A stretch of DNA of 64,000 nt from Providencia rettgeri (GCA_900455085.1 UGTZ01000002.1:55752-119751), one strand, 5' to 3'. Positions 34,744-44,120 are shown, numbered from the stretch's first letter. Notes: a model not told the origin generated them from the letters alone. Made by a program: numbers and translations.

Positions 34744-35601
34744 CTAACGAATGATGAGTAATGACACGGGCGTTTTATGTATCATCTCTGTCGTATGACT
34801 TCCGGTAAAAAATTGCCTCAATCGCGAATGACCAAAAGCCCCCATGATGATCAAATCAATATGGTGTTGTACTGCAAAGTTACACAACTCATCAACGAGA
34901 CTATCACCACCCTCAAGTAAATTGACTTTCACCTGAATACCGGCTTGATGAAGTTGGTTTTGTGCTTTTTTGAGCTGACAGTCTTGGTTACCGTACATCA
35001 CCAGATAGCAATCACTACCGGCTAATAATTTCACTTGTGTTAACCGATGAATGATTCGTTCACCTTCCTCACTGCCATCAAATGCAATCATCATCTTTTT
35101 CGGTGGGATAAAGTTTCGCTTACAGATAAGCACTGAGTTTTTTTGAAGTCTAATAATGCCTTCGAGTTGACGGCCAATATGACCCGTTAACTCAGATTGC
35201 TCGCCTCGACGACCGAGTACAACAATATGGGTATCTTCTTGATTTAGTACTTCGGCTAACGTTCCTTGTCGCTGAAGTGTATTAACATCATGAAGACCTA
35301 AATCTTGAGTGATTTTTTTTGCACTCATCAATAATTGTCGGCCTTCCTCTCGGGTTAAACGCGCTCGCTTTTCCTCAATATCCACGAGTTCATTCAATAA
35401 AGTTTCTCGGGTATCAAATCCGATGATCCCACTTAAATCATGGTGTGCTGATGTCGAGATTTTTTCATTCATGTGTAACAGTGTCAGTGGTAAGTCGAGT
35501 GTTTGGGCTATCCAAGCACTGGCGTGGCAAACAGCAATTGCCGAAGACGAACGATCAATACACCCAATTACACAATTTTTTTGAATGATATCTGCTGCCA
35601 T
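34744..35601 (-). CDS. Tandem universal stress protein (UspA-type, two domains)
   Basis: The 285-residue protein has two Usp domains. The first begins VIGCIDRSSSAIAVCHAS, runs through TLAEVLNQEDTHIVVLG and RGEQSELTGHIG; the second begins KKMMIAFDGSEEGERIIH and ends LIIMGAFGHSRLRQFFTGS and TPVSLLIIR. The G-2x-G-9x-G(S/T) ATP-binding motif is seen in both halves. It lies 2 bases downstream of a SulP transporter gene in the same orientation, and this SulP/Usp pairing is common. It probably modulates transporter or stress physiology. Confidence 0.9.
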   Translation of the reverse strand: MAADIIQKNCVIGCIDRSSSAIAVCHASAWIAQTLDLPLTLLHMNEKISTSAHHDLSGIIGFDTRETLLNELVDIEEKRARLTREEGRQLLMSAKKITQDLGLHDVNTLQRQGTLAEVLNQEDTHIVVLGRRGEQSELTGHIGRQLEGIIRLQKNSVLICKRNFIPPKKMMIAFDGSEEGERIIHRLTQVKLLAGSDCYLVMYGNQDCQLKKAQNQLHQAGIQVKVNLLEGGDSLVDELCNFAVQHHIDLIIMGAFGHSRLRQFFTGSHTTEMIHKTPVSLLIIR

Positions 35602-35603
35602 AA

Positions 35604-37082
35604 TTAATGACCTCCCATGAATTTTTCAATTTTTTTCGGGTCGTCATGAATACCAAATTTATCAACCAATGTTGCAGTGGCTTCATTCATCCCTTTAATT
35701 TCAACATCAATGCCTTCGCGTCTAAACTTAATCACCACTTTATCTAACGCATTGACGGAGGTGATATCCCAAAAATGAGCTTGATTCACATCGATAATCG
35801 CTTTATCAATGTCTTCTTTAAAATCAAAAGCATTAACAAAGCGTTCTGATGTGGCAAAGAAAATTTGCCCCCGAACTCCATAATGGCGCACTTTTTTATC
35901 TAGCGTTGATGTAACTGTCATGTATCTCGCCACTTTATTGGCAAAATTAAGCGCTGCAATGAGCACTCCGACAAGTACCCCATAAGCCAGATTATGGGTC
36001 CAAACGACAACAATGACGGTGGCTATCATAACAACGCTGGTTGATAGCGGATGAACACGTATATCAGCAAGGGATTGCCAAGAAAAGGTTCCAATTGATA
36101 CCATAATCATCACAGCAACTAAGGCCGCCATTGGAATTTTTGATACCCAATCATTAAGAAAAACTACCATTAGCAATAAAACAACGCCTGCAACCAGTGT
36201 CGATAATCGACCTCTACCACCCGATTTAATATTGATGATGGATTGACCAATCATCGCACATCCAGCCATCCCGCCAATAAAAGCGGTGGCAATATTAGCA
36301 ATACCTTGCCCTTTACATTCTCGATTTTTATCACTGGTTGTATCGGTCAAATCATCCACAATCGTTGCGGTCATCATCGACTCAAGTAACCCAACAACCG
36401 CAAGAGCGAGCGAATAAGGTAGTATGATAATGAGTGTTTCTACGTTTATTGGCACATCGGGTAAAAGGAAAATAGGTAAGCTATCGGGTAAAGCCCCCAT
36501 ATCCCCGACGGTGCGGATATCAAGGCCAAGGCCTATTGAAATGACCGTTAATACAACGATACACACTAATGGTGAAGGAATGGTCTTATTGATGAATGGA
36601 AACAGATAGATAATCCCTAAGCCTGCCGCGGTCATCGCATAAACATGCCAACTCACATGGGTTAACTCAGGAAGTTGGGCTAAAAAAATCAAGATAGCTA
36701 ACGCATTAACAAACCCTGTTACGACAGAGCGTGAAACAAACCGCATTAAATTACCGAGCTTTAAATATCCTGCGATAACTTGAAATATCCCGGTTAAAAC
36801 CGTCGCGGCTAATAGATACTGAAGGCCATGTTCTTTCACAAGAACGACCATTAAAAGTGCCATTGCTCCCGTTGCGGAGGAAATCATACCGGGGCGTCCT
36901 CCGATAAAAGCAATAATTACCGCAATAGAAAATGCTGCGTATAACCCCACTTTAGGGTCGACGCCGGCAATAATTGAAAAAGCGATTGCTTCAGGAATTA
37001 ACGCTAAAGCAACAACAATACCGGCAAGCACATCCCCACGGATGTTACCTAGCCAGTGCTGACGAGAGGAGGACAACAGCAT
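35604..37082 (-). CDS. SulP-family anion transporter with STAS domain
   Basis: A 492-residue permease: AGIVVALALIPEAIAFSII, GVDPKVGLYAAF, FIGGRPGMISSATGAMALLM, then FIGGMAGCAMIGQSIINIKS and GGRGRLSTLVAGVVLL, all SulP hallmarks. A C-terminal STAS domain follows (~residue 390 on: VRHYGVRGQIFFATSERFV, DVNQAHFWDITSVNALDKV). Substrates of the family include sulfate, bicarbonate and dicarboxylates; none can be chosen from sequence alone. It is first gene of an operon with the downstream Usp gene. Confidence 0.9.
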   Translation of the reverse strand: MLLSSSRQHWLGNIRGDVLAGIVVALALIPEAIAFSIIAGVDPKVGLYAAFSIAVIIAFIGGRPGMISSATGAMALLMVVLVKEHGLQYLLAATVLTGIFQVIAGYLKLGNLMRFVSRSVVTGFVNALAILIFLAQLPELTHVSWHVYAMTAAGLGIIYLFPFINKTIPSPLVCIVVLTVISIGLGLDIRTVGDMGALPDSLPIFLLPDVPINVETLIIILPYSLALAVVGLLESMMTATIVDDLTDTTSDKNRECKGQGIANIATAFIGGMAGCAMIGQSIINIKSGGRGRLSTLVAGVVLLLMVVFLNDWVSKIPMAALVAVMIMVSIGTFSWQSLADIRVHPLSTSVVMIATVIVVVWTHNLAYGVLVGVLIAALNFANKVARYMTVTSTLDKKVRHYGVRGQIFFATSERFVNAFDFKEDIDKAIIDVNQAHFWDITSVNALDKVVIKFRREGIDVEIKGMNEATATLVDKFGIHDDPKKIEKFMGGH

Positions 37083-37307
37083 ATTGGACTACCTTGTAAT
37101 CTATCAATCCCTTGATGGGCGAGTGTATTTTAAATAAGCGAAATTATCCCTAAGAAGGGATGACGAAATTGGCTGATTTAGTATCAACCTAAAAGGAGGA
37201 GGGGATCTCAGGGTGGCGTAAGACGCATAGTGTAATTATCTGTTCCTATTGATAGTAAGTTTTTAAAAATCAAGACTAACAGTACGTAATTAAGTACCCG
37301 ATTAGCA

Positions 37308-37340
37308 TGAGCGTATTGGTACTATACATTAATACGCTCA
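37308..37340. terminator. Hairpin downstream of the arsC remnant
   Basis: TGAGCGTATT (37308-37317) pairs with AATACGCTCA (37331-37340). It lies just past the stop of the minus-strand arsC fragment and may end its transcript. Confidence 0.5.
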
Positions 37341-37363
37341 CCATGATAAGTATTGTCAGAGCG

Positions 37364-37690
37364 TTACTTAACTCTGACACCTTGTTTGTCTATAATAAGC
37401 TCGCCATCTTCTTTGATAAACTCACGCTGTTGCGGATGAGGTAATATCTCTAATACGACTTCTGAAGGTCGGCAAAGTTTAGTTCCTATTGGCGTAACAA
37501 CAATGGGTCTATTAATCAGTATTGGGTACCGCAACATAAAATCAATGAGTTGGTCATCGGTATAAATATCATTTTCTAAGGCTAATTGTTCATACCGTTC
37601 ACCATTTTTTCGTAATAACACCCTTACCGTAATTTTCATATCGGCAATAAGTTTGACTAATATATCCTTAGACGGCGGGGTTTCTAAATT
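37364..37690 (-). pseudogene. arsC: arsC remnant (arsenate reductase lacking its N-terminus)
   Basis: The frame starts NLETPPSKDILVKLIADMKI and continues VRVLLRKNGERYEQL, DDQLIDFMLRYPILINRPI, GTKLCRPSEVVLEILP, aligning with residues ~34-141 of the complete ArsC at 43692. An in-frame stop (37691-37693) blocks the 5' side, and the catalytic Cys12 region (HNPACGTSRN) is absent, so it cannot reduce arsenate. ATG 37639 is internal. It is diverged from the intact arsC, implying a second, older ars locus or an independent acquisition. Confidence 0.85.
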
Positions 37691-37792
37691 TTAATTTTTC
37701 AATGTAATAGCATTGAGTGTTAATGCTATCGTATAAGATATCGCCTGTAGCCCCTGATATTACAGGGCTAAGAGCAAACTTTGGACTTTGCG

Positions 37793-37945
37793 ATGAAATG
37801 GGCGCGTAACCCCGATCAGGAACGCGCGGCTGAAGAACTGGGGGTGAGCGTGCGAAGCTATAAACGTTATGAAAAAGCGCAAAACATCGCTAAACTCATT
37901 GAGTTAGCGACGTTTGCGTTAAACACAAAAATGACAAAGGAATAG
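37793..37945 (+). CDS. Small HTH-like protein or fragment (50 residues)
   Basis: MKWARNPDQERAAEELGVS, VRSYKRYEKAQNIAKLIEL, then a short tail. The core AAEELGVSVRSYKRYE reads as a Cro/CI-type helix-turn-helix recognition segment. There is no obvious ribosome site, and the protein lacks the remaining helices, so it may be the end of a lost regulator. It ends 8 bases before the convergent Rpn gene. Confidence 0.4.
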   Translation: MKWARNPDQERAAEELGVSVRSYKRYEKAQNIAKLIELATFALNTKMTKE

Positions 37946-37952
37946 GGTGATA

Positions 37953-38906
37953 CTACTGAAGGGAAATGAGCTCTTCGCGGCTTAAACCGGTACTTTCAAT
38001 GATAAGATCAAGGCTAACACCGTTCTTGAGCAAGCTACGAGCCATTGTAACTTTAGCCTCTCGCATGCCTTTCTCAATACCTTGCTCAATGCCTTTCTCT
38101 AGGCCTTTTTCCCAGCCGATTTTCTCGCCTTTATCTTGTAAGCGTTGTGCGATATTCACGATGACCTCCTGATGTTTATCTGCCTGTTCACTCAATTGCT
38201 GGACAATATGTTCAAAGTTGGGGGAGTCCAGTGCAATGAACAGGTAATTGAGGATAGTGATGATGTCGTTATCACTATTATACTGTTGATTGAGCGCTTG
38301 TGCCAATAGGGGGATAATCGTGTCAAATTCATCTCGCAAATATTTGTGCTTCATCGCCAGCTCCATCACGGCCACTTTGCGATGATTCACCAACTCATTA
38401 TCATCAATCACCGTTACATCAACCAACGGGAACGGCTGGGTATATAATTCATTAGCCATATCCGGTAATGGAAAACAATCGGTCCACAATTGAGAATAGG
38501 GGTAGGGTGAACGGCCACCGTGATAAAACAACACTGGCACGACTAGCGGTAACGTTTTATGACCTTGCTGAAGGTGCTGATTCATGGCCAAGAAAGCATA
38601 GTGCATCAACCGCCAGGCCATGAGTTTATCGGGTGTCGACTGGTGCTCGACGAGAAGGTAAATATACCCTTCACCTTCGGTGGTTTGCACCGAATAGAGC
38701 ACATCGGATAATCGAGATCGCAACTGTTTGTCGATAAACGAGGAATTTGTGAGTGCCAACGTACTGAAATCACACAACGCTTTAATATGCTCAGGTAGAT
38801 GAATGTCAAAAAAATCTTTTGCGCTGTCAACCTGCGTCATAAACCCTTTAAAAGCCGCATCATGTGCCGTCGGCGTGTGCTTAGGTTTCATTATTCGGTC
38901 ACTCAC
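37953..38906 (-). CDS. Rpn-family recombination-promoting nuclease / putative transposase (PD-(D/E)XK)
   Basis: The 317-residue protein starts TPTAHDAAFKGFMTQVDSA and has the nuclease core SDVLYSVQTTEGEGYIYLL then VEHQSTPDKLMAWRLMHY (catalytic D...E-x-Q-type motif), VPVLFYHGGRSPYPYSQLW and HKYLRDEF. The C-terminus carries the short-repeat stretch KGLEKGIEQGIEKGM, a typical recombination-prone segment of this family. E. coli RpnA-E promote RecA-independent recombination; recent work links some to phage defence. Start could be GTG 38906 or ATG 38891. Confidence 0.88.
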   Translation of the reverse strand: MSDRIMKPKHTPTAHDAAFKGFMTQVDSAKDFFDIHLPEHIKALCDFSTLALTNSSFIDKQLRSRLSDVLYSVQTTEGEGYIYLLVEHQSTPDKLMAWRLMHYAFLAMNQHLQQGHKTLPLVVPVLFYHGGRSPYPYSQLWTDCFPLPDMANELYTQPFPLVDVTVIDDNELVNHRKVAVMELAMKHKYLRDEFDTIIPLLAQALNQQYNSDNDIITILNYLFIALDSPNFEHIVQQLSEQADKHQEVIVNIAQRLQDKGEKIGWEKGLEKGIEQGIEKGMREAKVTMARSLLKNGVSLDLIIESTGLSREELISLQ

Positions 38907-39002
38907 TCCTCACTAAAGACTGTGCATCATAACGCAGAATCGATTTTCTGTCCGTTTTTCAAATGTTTTTTATCTTTTCGGATATTTCAGCGGTTCCGGC
39001 AT

Positions 39003-39143
39003 GAAACCCCGAGGCAGGCCGTCTTTGAATATGACCGGCTGGTTCGCAGCATTTACACGTTAAAACATTTACGGGATCCGCAACTGGAGCAAAATATTCA
39101 CCGGTCACAAAACCGAATTGAATCTTACCATCAACTCCTGTGA
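39003..39143 (+). pseudogene. Tn3-family transposase fragment
   Basis: About 45 codons, RQAVFEYDRLVRSIYTLKH, LRDPQLEQNIHRSQNRIES, YHQLL, stop, match the conserved DDE-region block of Tn3-family TnpA (EYDxxxRSxYxLxYxxDxxLRxxxxxxxNRxExYHxL). Both flanks are unrelated. On the minus strand behind it (about 39116-39270) an open stretch (NPKFGDYSANSGNYWMSEV) may be another truncated gene. The area before the ars operon is a patchwork of transposition scars. Confidence 0.65.
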
Positions 39144-39281
39144 TACTTCCACACATACCCTCTGTAGGAAATCTAGAAATCCTTGCAAAGTCGGTGTTAC
39201 TTCTGACATCCAATAGTTTCCAGAGTTTGCACTATAATCCCCAAACTTTGGATTGACGGTGATCGCTTTTCCATTAAATGG

Positions 39282-39503
39282 TTACGGGCCAATCAGGTTG
39301 CTTTGAGAAAAAACAGTTGTTGATTTTGCCCCTCTTGATAAAGCAACGTATAGATGTTGTGCATTCATGTTATCAGCGTTAAGAATTAGTGAATGATCAC
39401 ACTCTAGCCCTTTCAGTAGCAGTGTCGATCCAATTGTGCGGAGAGATATTCGTCGATCGCCATGCAGCCTGAGTTGCTCACGAATTGATGACGCGGCGTC
39501 CAA
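39282..39503 (-). pseudogene. UvrD-like helicase C-terminal fragment
   Basis: The last ~72 codons of a superfamily-1 helicase: RRISLRTIGSTLLLKGLEC, DHSLILNADNMNAQHLYVA, LSRGAKSTTVFS. Motif V/VI-like blocks (LKGLExDHxxILNAD; HLYVALSRGxK) identify it as a UvrD_C-type end. The N-terminal ATPase part is missing beyond 39503. It borders the ars operon on the other strand. Confidence 0.65.
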
Positions 39504-39756
39504 TATGGGGTCAGTTTGGATATCGAAAATTATTGTACGTTAAGGCTAAAAATTAATCTCTAAAACCCCAATTAAATATTGGAACTCCAGACGTTATCTC
39601 TCCCCCCTTCGATATGATGTATTACCACTCCAACGGAAACAGATAAGAAGTCTATGCCAGTCTCTGGTGTTCAATCTTGCATCTGACTTTCGCGTTAGCG
39701 CTCCTACCTTAAGGTAATAGTGAAATTTGTAATATGCGTTTTTAGTTATATGTTGT

Positions 39757-39785
39757 TTGACTTAATATCCACATAGAGGGATACT
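39757..39785 (+). promoter_or_regulatory. ars operon promoter
   Basis: A -35 TTGACT (39757-39762) and a -10 GATACT (39780-39785) are separated by exactly 17 bp, 24 bases before the arsR start, with AGGAGAGG as ribosome site. The upstream ATATGCGTTTTTAGTTATAT region is recognisably that of enterobacterial ars operators, so ArsR repression relieved by As(III)/Sb(III) is expected. Confidence 0.75.
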
Positions 39786-39808
39786 TATTTTCAACAGAGG
39801 AGAGGGAA

Positions 39809-40162
39809 ATGTTGCAATTCACACCACTTCAGCTATTTAAAAATCTCTCTGATGAAACTCGCCTGAGTATTGTATTGCTACTCCGAGAGATGGGAGAACT
39901 TTGTGTTTGTGATCTCGGTATGGCGTTAGAACAGTCACAGCCGAAGATATCCCGTCATCTGGCAATGCTAAGGGAAAGTGGAATTCTTCAGGACCGTAAA
40001 CAGGGGAAATGGGTTCACTACCGCTTATCACCACATATTCCTTCATGGGCTGCTCAGATTATTGAACAGGCCTGGTTAAGCCAACAGGACGATGTTCAGA
40101 CCATCGCCCGTAAGCTGGCTTCAGTCAACTGCTCTGGCAGCGGTAAGGCTGTTTGTATCTAA
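39809..40162 (+). CDS. arsR: ArsR arsenite-responsive repressor
   Basis: The 117-residue winged-helix repressor is close to plasmid R773 ArsR (LFKNLSDETRLSIVLLLRE, QSQPKISRHLAMLRESGIL, WVHYRLSPHIPSWAAQII). The metal-binding loop reads ELCVCDLGMAL: Cys32 and Cys34 are present, but position 37, a cysteine in R773, is glycine (codon GGT instead of TGT). Cys32 and Cys34 are the residues known to be required for induction, so it should still sense As(III), perhaps with altered affinity. First gene of arsRDABC. Confidence 0.95.
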   Translation: MLQFTPLQLFKNLSDETRLSIVLLLREMGELCVCDLGMALEQSQPKISRHLAMLRESGILQDRKQGKWVHYRLSPHIPSWAAQIIEQAWLSQQDDVQTIARKLASVNCSGSGKAVCI

Positions 40163-40210
40163 AAAAATTTGCCTTAACATATATGATTTATCAAATATGA
40201 GGTATCAAAA

Positions 40211-40573
40211 ATGAAAACGTTAACTGTATTTGACCCTGCGATGTGTTGCAGCACCGGCGTCTGTGGTACTGATGTTGATCAGGCACTGGTTGATTTTTCT
40301 GCGGATGTCCAGTGGCTGAAACAACGTGGTGTTCAGGTCGATCGTTTTAATCTGGCACAGCAACCGATGAGCTTTGTCCAGAACGAGAAAGTTAAAGCAT
40401 TTATTGAGGCTTCAGGTGTGGAAGGGCTGCCACTACTGTTGTTGGATGGTGAAACGGTGATGGCCGGGCGTTATCCGAAACGAACTGAACTTGCACGGTG
40501 GTTTGGAATTCCGCTGGAGAAAGTAGGATTAGCGCCTTCAGGCTGCTGCGGTGGTAATACTTATTGTTGTTAA
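40211..40573 (+). CDS. arsD: ArsD arsenic metallochaperone
   Basis: The 120-residue protein hands As(III) to ArsA and is a weak co-repressor. All functional cysteines are seen: Cys12, Cys13 and Cys18 in PAMCCSTGVCGTD, and the C-terminal vicinal pairs Cys112-113 and Cys119-120 (SGCCGGNTYCC). It sits between arsR and arsA with 48- and 17-bp gaps. Confidence 0.95.
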   Translation: MKTLTVFDPAMCCSTGVCGTDVDQALVDFSADVQWLKQRGVQVDRFNLAQQPMSFVQNEKVKAFIEASGVEGLPLLLLDGETVMAGRYPKRTELARWFGIPLEKVGLAPSGCCGGNTYCC

Positions 40574-40590
40574 GTATGTCGGGAGGACAT

Positions 40591-42342
40591 ATGAAATTCT
40601 TAGAAAATATACCCCGTTATCTGTTTTTTACCGGTAAAGGTGGTGTAGGCAAGACCTCTATTTCCTGTGCCACAGCGATCCGTCTGGCAGAACAGGGTAA
40701 ACGCGTATTGCTGGTCAGTACCGACCCGGCCTCAAACGTTGGGCAGGTGTTTGGCCAGACTATTGGCAATACCATTCAACCAATAACCTCGGTTCCTGGA
40801 TTGTCGGCTCTTGAGATTGATCCGCAGGCAGCTGCACAACAATACCGGGCCAGAATCGTTGACCCAATTAAGGGTATCCTGCCTGATGACGTTGTTAGCA
40901 GTATCAACGAACAACTGTCGGGTGCATGCACAACCGAGATTGCTGCGTTTGATGAATTTACTGGATTGTTGACTGATGCCTCTCTGCTGACCCGTTTTGA
41001 TCATATCATTTTTGATACAGCACCTACTGGCCATACTATTCGCCTTCTCCAGTTGCCTGGTGCATGGAGCAGTTTTATAGAGCGCAATCCAGATGGTGCC
41101 TCTTGTCTTGGCCCAATGGCTGGACTGGAAAAACAGCGTGAACAATATGCCCATGCCGTTGAAGCGTTGTCTGATCCCACACGCACCCGACTGGTTTTAG
41201 TTGCGCGGTTGCAGAAATCAACGCTGCAGGAAGTCGCCAGAACTCATCTGGAACTTGCCACAATCGGTCTTAAAAATCAGTATTTGGTCATTAATGGAGT
41301 TCTTCCAAAAACGGAAGCGGCTACCGATATACTGGCTTCAGCTATATGGGGACGAGAACAGGAAGCACAGGCCAATCTTCCCTCTGACCTCTCTGGTCTG
41401 CCAACTGACACGTTATTCCTCCAACCAGTCAATATGGTCGGTGTATCTGCACTCAGCGGGCTGCTCTCCACTCAGCCTGAAACAGCATTATCTTCTGCTG
41501 ACTTCATTCAACAACGTCCTGATATTCCATCGCTCTCTGTGTTAGTTGATGACATTGCCCGTAATAAACATGGTTTGATCATGCTGATGGGTAAAGGTGG
41601 TGTTGGAAAAACCACGATGGCAGCCGCCATAGCCGTCAGACTGGCCGAAATGGGATTTGATGTCCATCTGACAACCTCAGATCCAGCAGCGCACCTCAGC
41701 ACAACCCTGAACGGCCGTCTTAACAATCTGCAGGTCAGCAGGATAGACCCTCACGAGGAAACAGAACGCTATCGCCAACATGTCCTTGAGACGAAGGGGA
41801 GAGATCTGGACGAAGCAGGGAAACGGCTACTGGAAGAGGATTTACGTTCTCCCTGTACTGAGGAAATTGCCGTGTTCCAGGCCTTTTCCCGGGTGATTCG
41901 TGAAGCGGGTAAGCGGTTTATTGTCATGGATACGGCACCGACTGGGCATACGTTACTGTTGTTGGATGCTACTGGCGCGTATCACCGCGAGATTGCTAAG
42001 AAAATGGGAGAAAGTGGTCACTTCACCACACCGATGATGCAACTGCAGGACCCGGAAAGAACCAAAGTATTACTGGTCACGCTACCGGAAACCACGCCAG
42101 TACTTGAGGCGGCAAATTTACAGACCGACCTTGAGCGTGCAGGAATTCACCCCTGGGGCTGGATTATCAATAGCAGCCTTTCCATCGCGGATACCCATTC
42201 CCCCCTACTCCGGCTACGGGCGCAGCAGGAACGCCTGCAGATAGAGAGCGTTAAAAAACTGCATGCCAGCCGTGTTGCACTTGTTCCCGTACTAGCATCA
42301 GAACCAACCGGTATCGATAAACTCAAACAACTCGCTGGTTAA
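40591..42342 (+). CDS. arsA: ArsA arsenite-stimulated efflux ATPase
   Basis: A 583-residue, two-domain ATPase. P-loop A1 is FFTGKGGVGKTS (residues 12-23) and A2 is LMGKGGVGKTTMAAA; each half has the ArsA signature DTAPTGHT. The cysteines of the As(III) site lie in ACTTEIAAFDE and SPCTEEIAVF with a further cysteine in GASCLGP. ATG 40591 has GGAGG just upstream and gives the standard length; 40564 would add nine unconserved residues. It energises ArsB as a peripheral membrane complex. Confidence 0.96.
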   Translation: MKFLENIPRYLFFTGKGGVGKTSISCATAIRLAEQGKRVLLVSTDPASNVGQVFGQTIGNTIQPITSVPGLSALEIDPQAAAQQYRARIVDPIKGILPDDVVSSINEQLSGACTTEIAAFDEFTGLLTDASLLTRFDHIIFDTAPTGHTIRLLQLPGAWSSFIERNPDGASCLGPMAGLEKQREQYAHAVEALSDPTRTRLVLVARLQKSTLQEVARTHLELATIGLKNQYLVINGVLPKTEAATDILASAIWGREQEAQANLPSDLSGLPTDTLFLQPVNMVGVSALSGLLSTQPETALSSADFIQQRPDIPSLSVLVDDIARNKHGLIMLMGKGGVGKTTMAAAIAVRLAEMGFDVHLTTSDPAAHLSTTLNGRLNNLQVSRIDPHEETERYRQHVLETKGRDLDEAGKRLLEEDLRSPCTEEIAVFQAFSRVIREAGKRFIVMDTAPTGHTLLLLDATGAYHREIAKKMGESGHFTTPMMQLQDPERTKVLLVTLPETTPVLEAANLQTDLERAGIHPWGWIINSSLSIADTHSPLLRLRAQQERLQIESVKKLHASRVALVPVLASEPTGIDKLKQLAG

Positions 42343-42389
42343 TTATTGTCATCATTCAGGGCAGCATTGCTGCCCTTTCAGGAGGTTAT

Positions 42390-43679
42390 ATGTTTCTGGC
42401 AGGCGCGATTTTTATCCTGACCATCGTTTTGGTTATATGGCAGCCGAAGGGATTAGGGATCGGTTGGAGCGCCACGTTAGGGGCGTTACTGGCGCTGGTT
42501 TCAGGTGTTGTACAGATTGCAGATATTCCGGTGGTGTGGACTATCGTCTGGAACGCTACCGCAACCTTTATTGCCGTGATCATCATCAGCCTGCTGCTGG
42601 ATGAGTCCGGCTTTTTCGAATGGGCTGCGCTGCATGTCTCCCGCTGGGGAAACGGCCGTGGGCGCCTGCTGTTTACGTATATCGTTCTGCTCGGCGCGGC
42701 AGTAGCGGCACTGTTTGCCAACGATGGCGCAGCACTTATCCTGACGCCGATTGTTATCGCTATGCTGCTGGCACTTGGCTTTAGTAAAAGCACCACTCTG
42801 GCTTTCGTGATGGCCGCAGGGTTTATTGCCGATACAGCCAGCTTGCCGCTTATCGTATCGAACCTGGTCAATATCGTTTCGGCTGATTTCTTCAAACTGG
42901 GATTCACGGAATATGCCTCAGTGATGGTGCCGGTGGATATTGCAGCCATTGTCGCCACTCTGGTGATGCTACATCTGTTTTTCCGCAAAGATATCCCGCC
43001 AACGTATGACCTGGAACGTCTTAAGGAGCCTGTAAAAGCGATTAAAGATCTGGCAACCTTCAGAACCGGCTGGATAGTGTTGATCCTTCTTCTGGTTGGC
43101 TTTTTCGTCCTTGAGCCGTTGGGTATCCCGGTCAGCGCGATTGCGGCAGTTGGAGCTGTGATCCTGTTTGCGGTGGCGAAACGAGGCCATGCCATTAACA
43201 CTGGCAAAGTGCTGCGCGGTGCACCCTGGCAAATTGTGATCTTCTCGCTGGGGATGTATCTGGTGGTTTATGGACTGCGCAACGCCGGACTAACGGACTA
43301 CCTCTCTGGGGTGCTGAACTTACTCGCAGATAAAGGTCTGTGGGCCGCGACGTTTGGTACTGGTTTCCTGACGGCTTTCCTGTCTTCCATCATGAACAAC
43401 ATGCCAACCGTGCTGGTAGGCGCTCTCTCTATCGATGGCAGCACCGCAACAGGCGTTATCAAAGAGGCAATGGTTTATGCCAACGTGATTGGCTGCGATC
43501 TGGGGCCGAAAATTACACCTATTGGTAGCCTGGCAACGTTGCTCTGGCTGCATGTCCTTTCACAGAAGAACATGACCATCACCTGGGGATACTATTTCCG
43601 TACTGGGATCGTCATGACTCTGCCTGTGCTGTTTGTAACGCTGGCCGCGCTGACGCTACGCCTCTCTTTCACTTTGTAA
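42390..43679 (+). CDS. arsB: ArsB arsenite efflux permease
   Basis: The 429-residue inner-membrane protein with about 12 spans matches enterobacterial ArsB in length and sequence (MFLAGAIFILTIVLVIWQP at the start; LFANDGAALILTPIVIAML; MNNMPTVLVGALSIDGSTA; CDLGPKITPIGSLATLLWL). It exports As(III)/Sb(III) alone as an antiporter or with ArsA as a pump. AGGAGG lies 8 bases before the start. GC content and codon use are clearly higher than in the flanking adhesin and CDI regions. Confidence 0.97.
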   Translation: MFLAGAIFILTIVLVIWQPKGLGIGWSATLGALLALVSGVVQIADIPVVWTIVWNATATFIAVIIISLLLDESGFFEWAALHVSRWGNGRGRLLFTYIVLLGAAVAALFANDGAALILTPIVIAMLLALGFSKSTTLAFVMAAGFIADTASLPLIVSNLVNIVSADFFKLGFTEYASVMVPVDIAAIVATLVMLHLFFRKDIPPTYDLERLKEPVKAIKDLATFRTGWIVLILLLVGFFVLEPLGIPVSAIAAVGAVILFAVAKRGHAINTGKVLRGAPWQIVIFSLGMYLVVYGLRNAGLTDYLSGVLNLLADKGLWAATFGTGFLTAFLSSIMNNMPTVLVGALSIDGSTATGVIKEAMVYANVIGCDLGPKITPIGSLATLLWLHVLSQKNMTITWGYYFRTGIVMTLPVLFVTLAALTLRLSFTL

Positions 43680-43691
43680 TGAGATACTGAT

Positions 43692-44117
43692 ATGAGCAAC
43701 ATCACCATTTATCACAACCCGGCCTGCGGCACGTCGCGTAATACGCTGGAGATGATCCGAAATAGCGGTACTGAGCCGACCGTTATTCTTTACCTTGAGA
43801 CTCCGCCTTCCCGTGATGAGCTGGTCAAGCTCATTACAGATATGAGCATTTCTGTCCGGGCGTTGCTGCGTAAAAACGTCGAGCCTTATGAAGAACTGGG
43901 TCTTGCAGAAGATAAATATACTGACGATCAGCTTATCGACTTTATGTTGCAACATCCGATTCTGATTAACCGCCCGATTGTGGTGACGCCACTGGGAACC
44001 AAATTGTGTCGTCCTTCCGAGGTAGTTCTGGATATCCTTCCTGATGCTCAGAAAACTGCTTTCACCAAGGAAGACGGCGAGAAGGTTATTGATGAAAAAG
44101 GTAAACGACTGAAATAA
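43692..44117 (+). CDS. arsC: ArsC arsenate reductase (glutaredoxin-dependent)
   Basis: The 141-residue R773-type reductase carries catalytic Cys12 in IYHNPACGTSRN and the arginine-bearing blocks VRALLRKN, LINRPIVVTPLG and LCRPSEVVLDILP. It reduces As(V) to As(III) with glutathione and glutaredoxin, feeding the ArsAB pump. It is the last gene of the operon and is followed by a strong terminator. Confidence 0.97.
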   Translation: MSNITIYHNPACGTSRNTLEMIRNSGTEPTVILYLETPPSRDELVKLITDMSISVRALLRKNVEPYEELGLAEDKYTDDQLIDFMLQHPILINRPIVVTPLGTKLCRPSEVVLDILPDAQKTAFTKEDGEKVIDEKGKRLK

Positions 44118-44120
44118 ATA

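Noticed and set aside
42386..43207. 273-codon minus-strand frame opposite arsB
   Set aside because: It is an antisense shadow of a GC-richer membrane-protein gene; low-complexity composition and no initiation signal.
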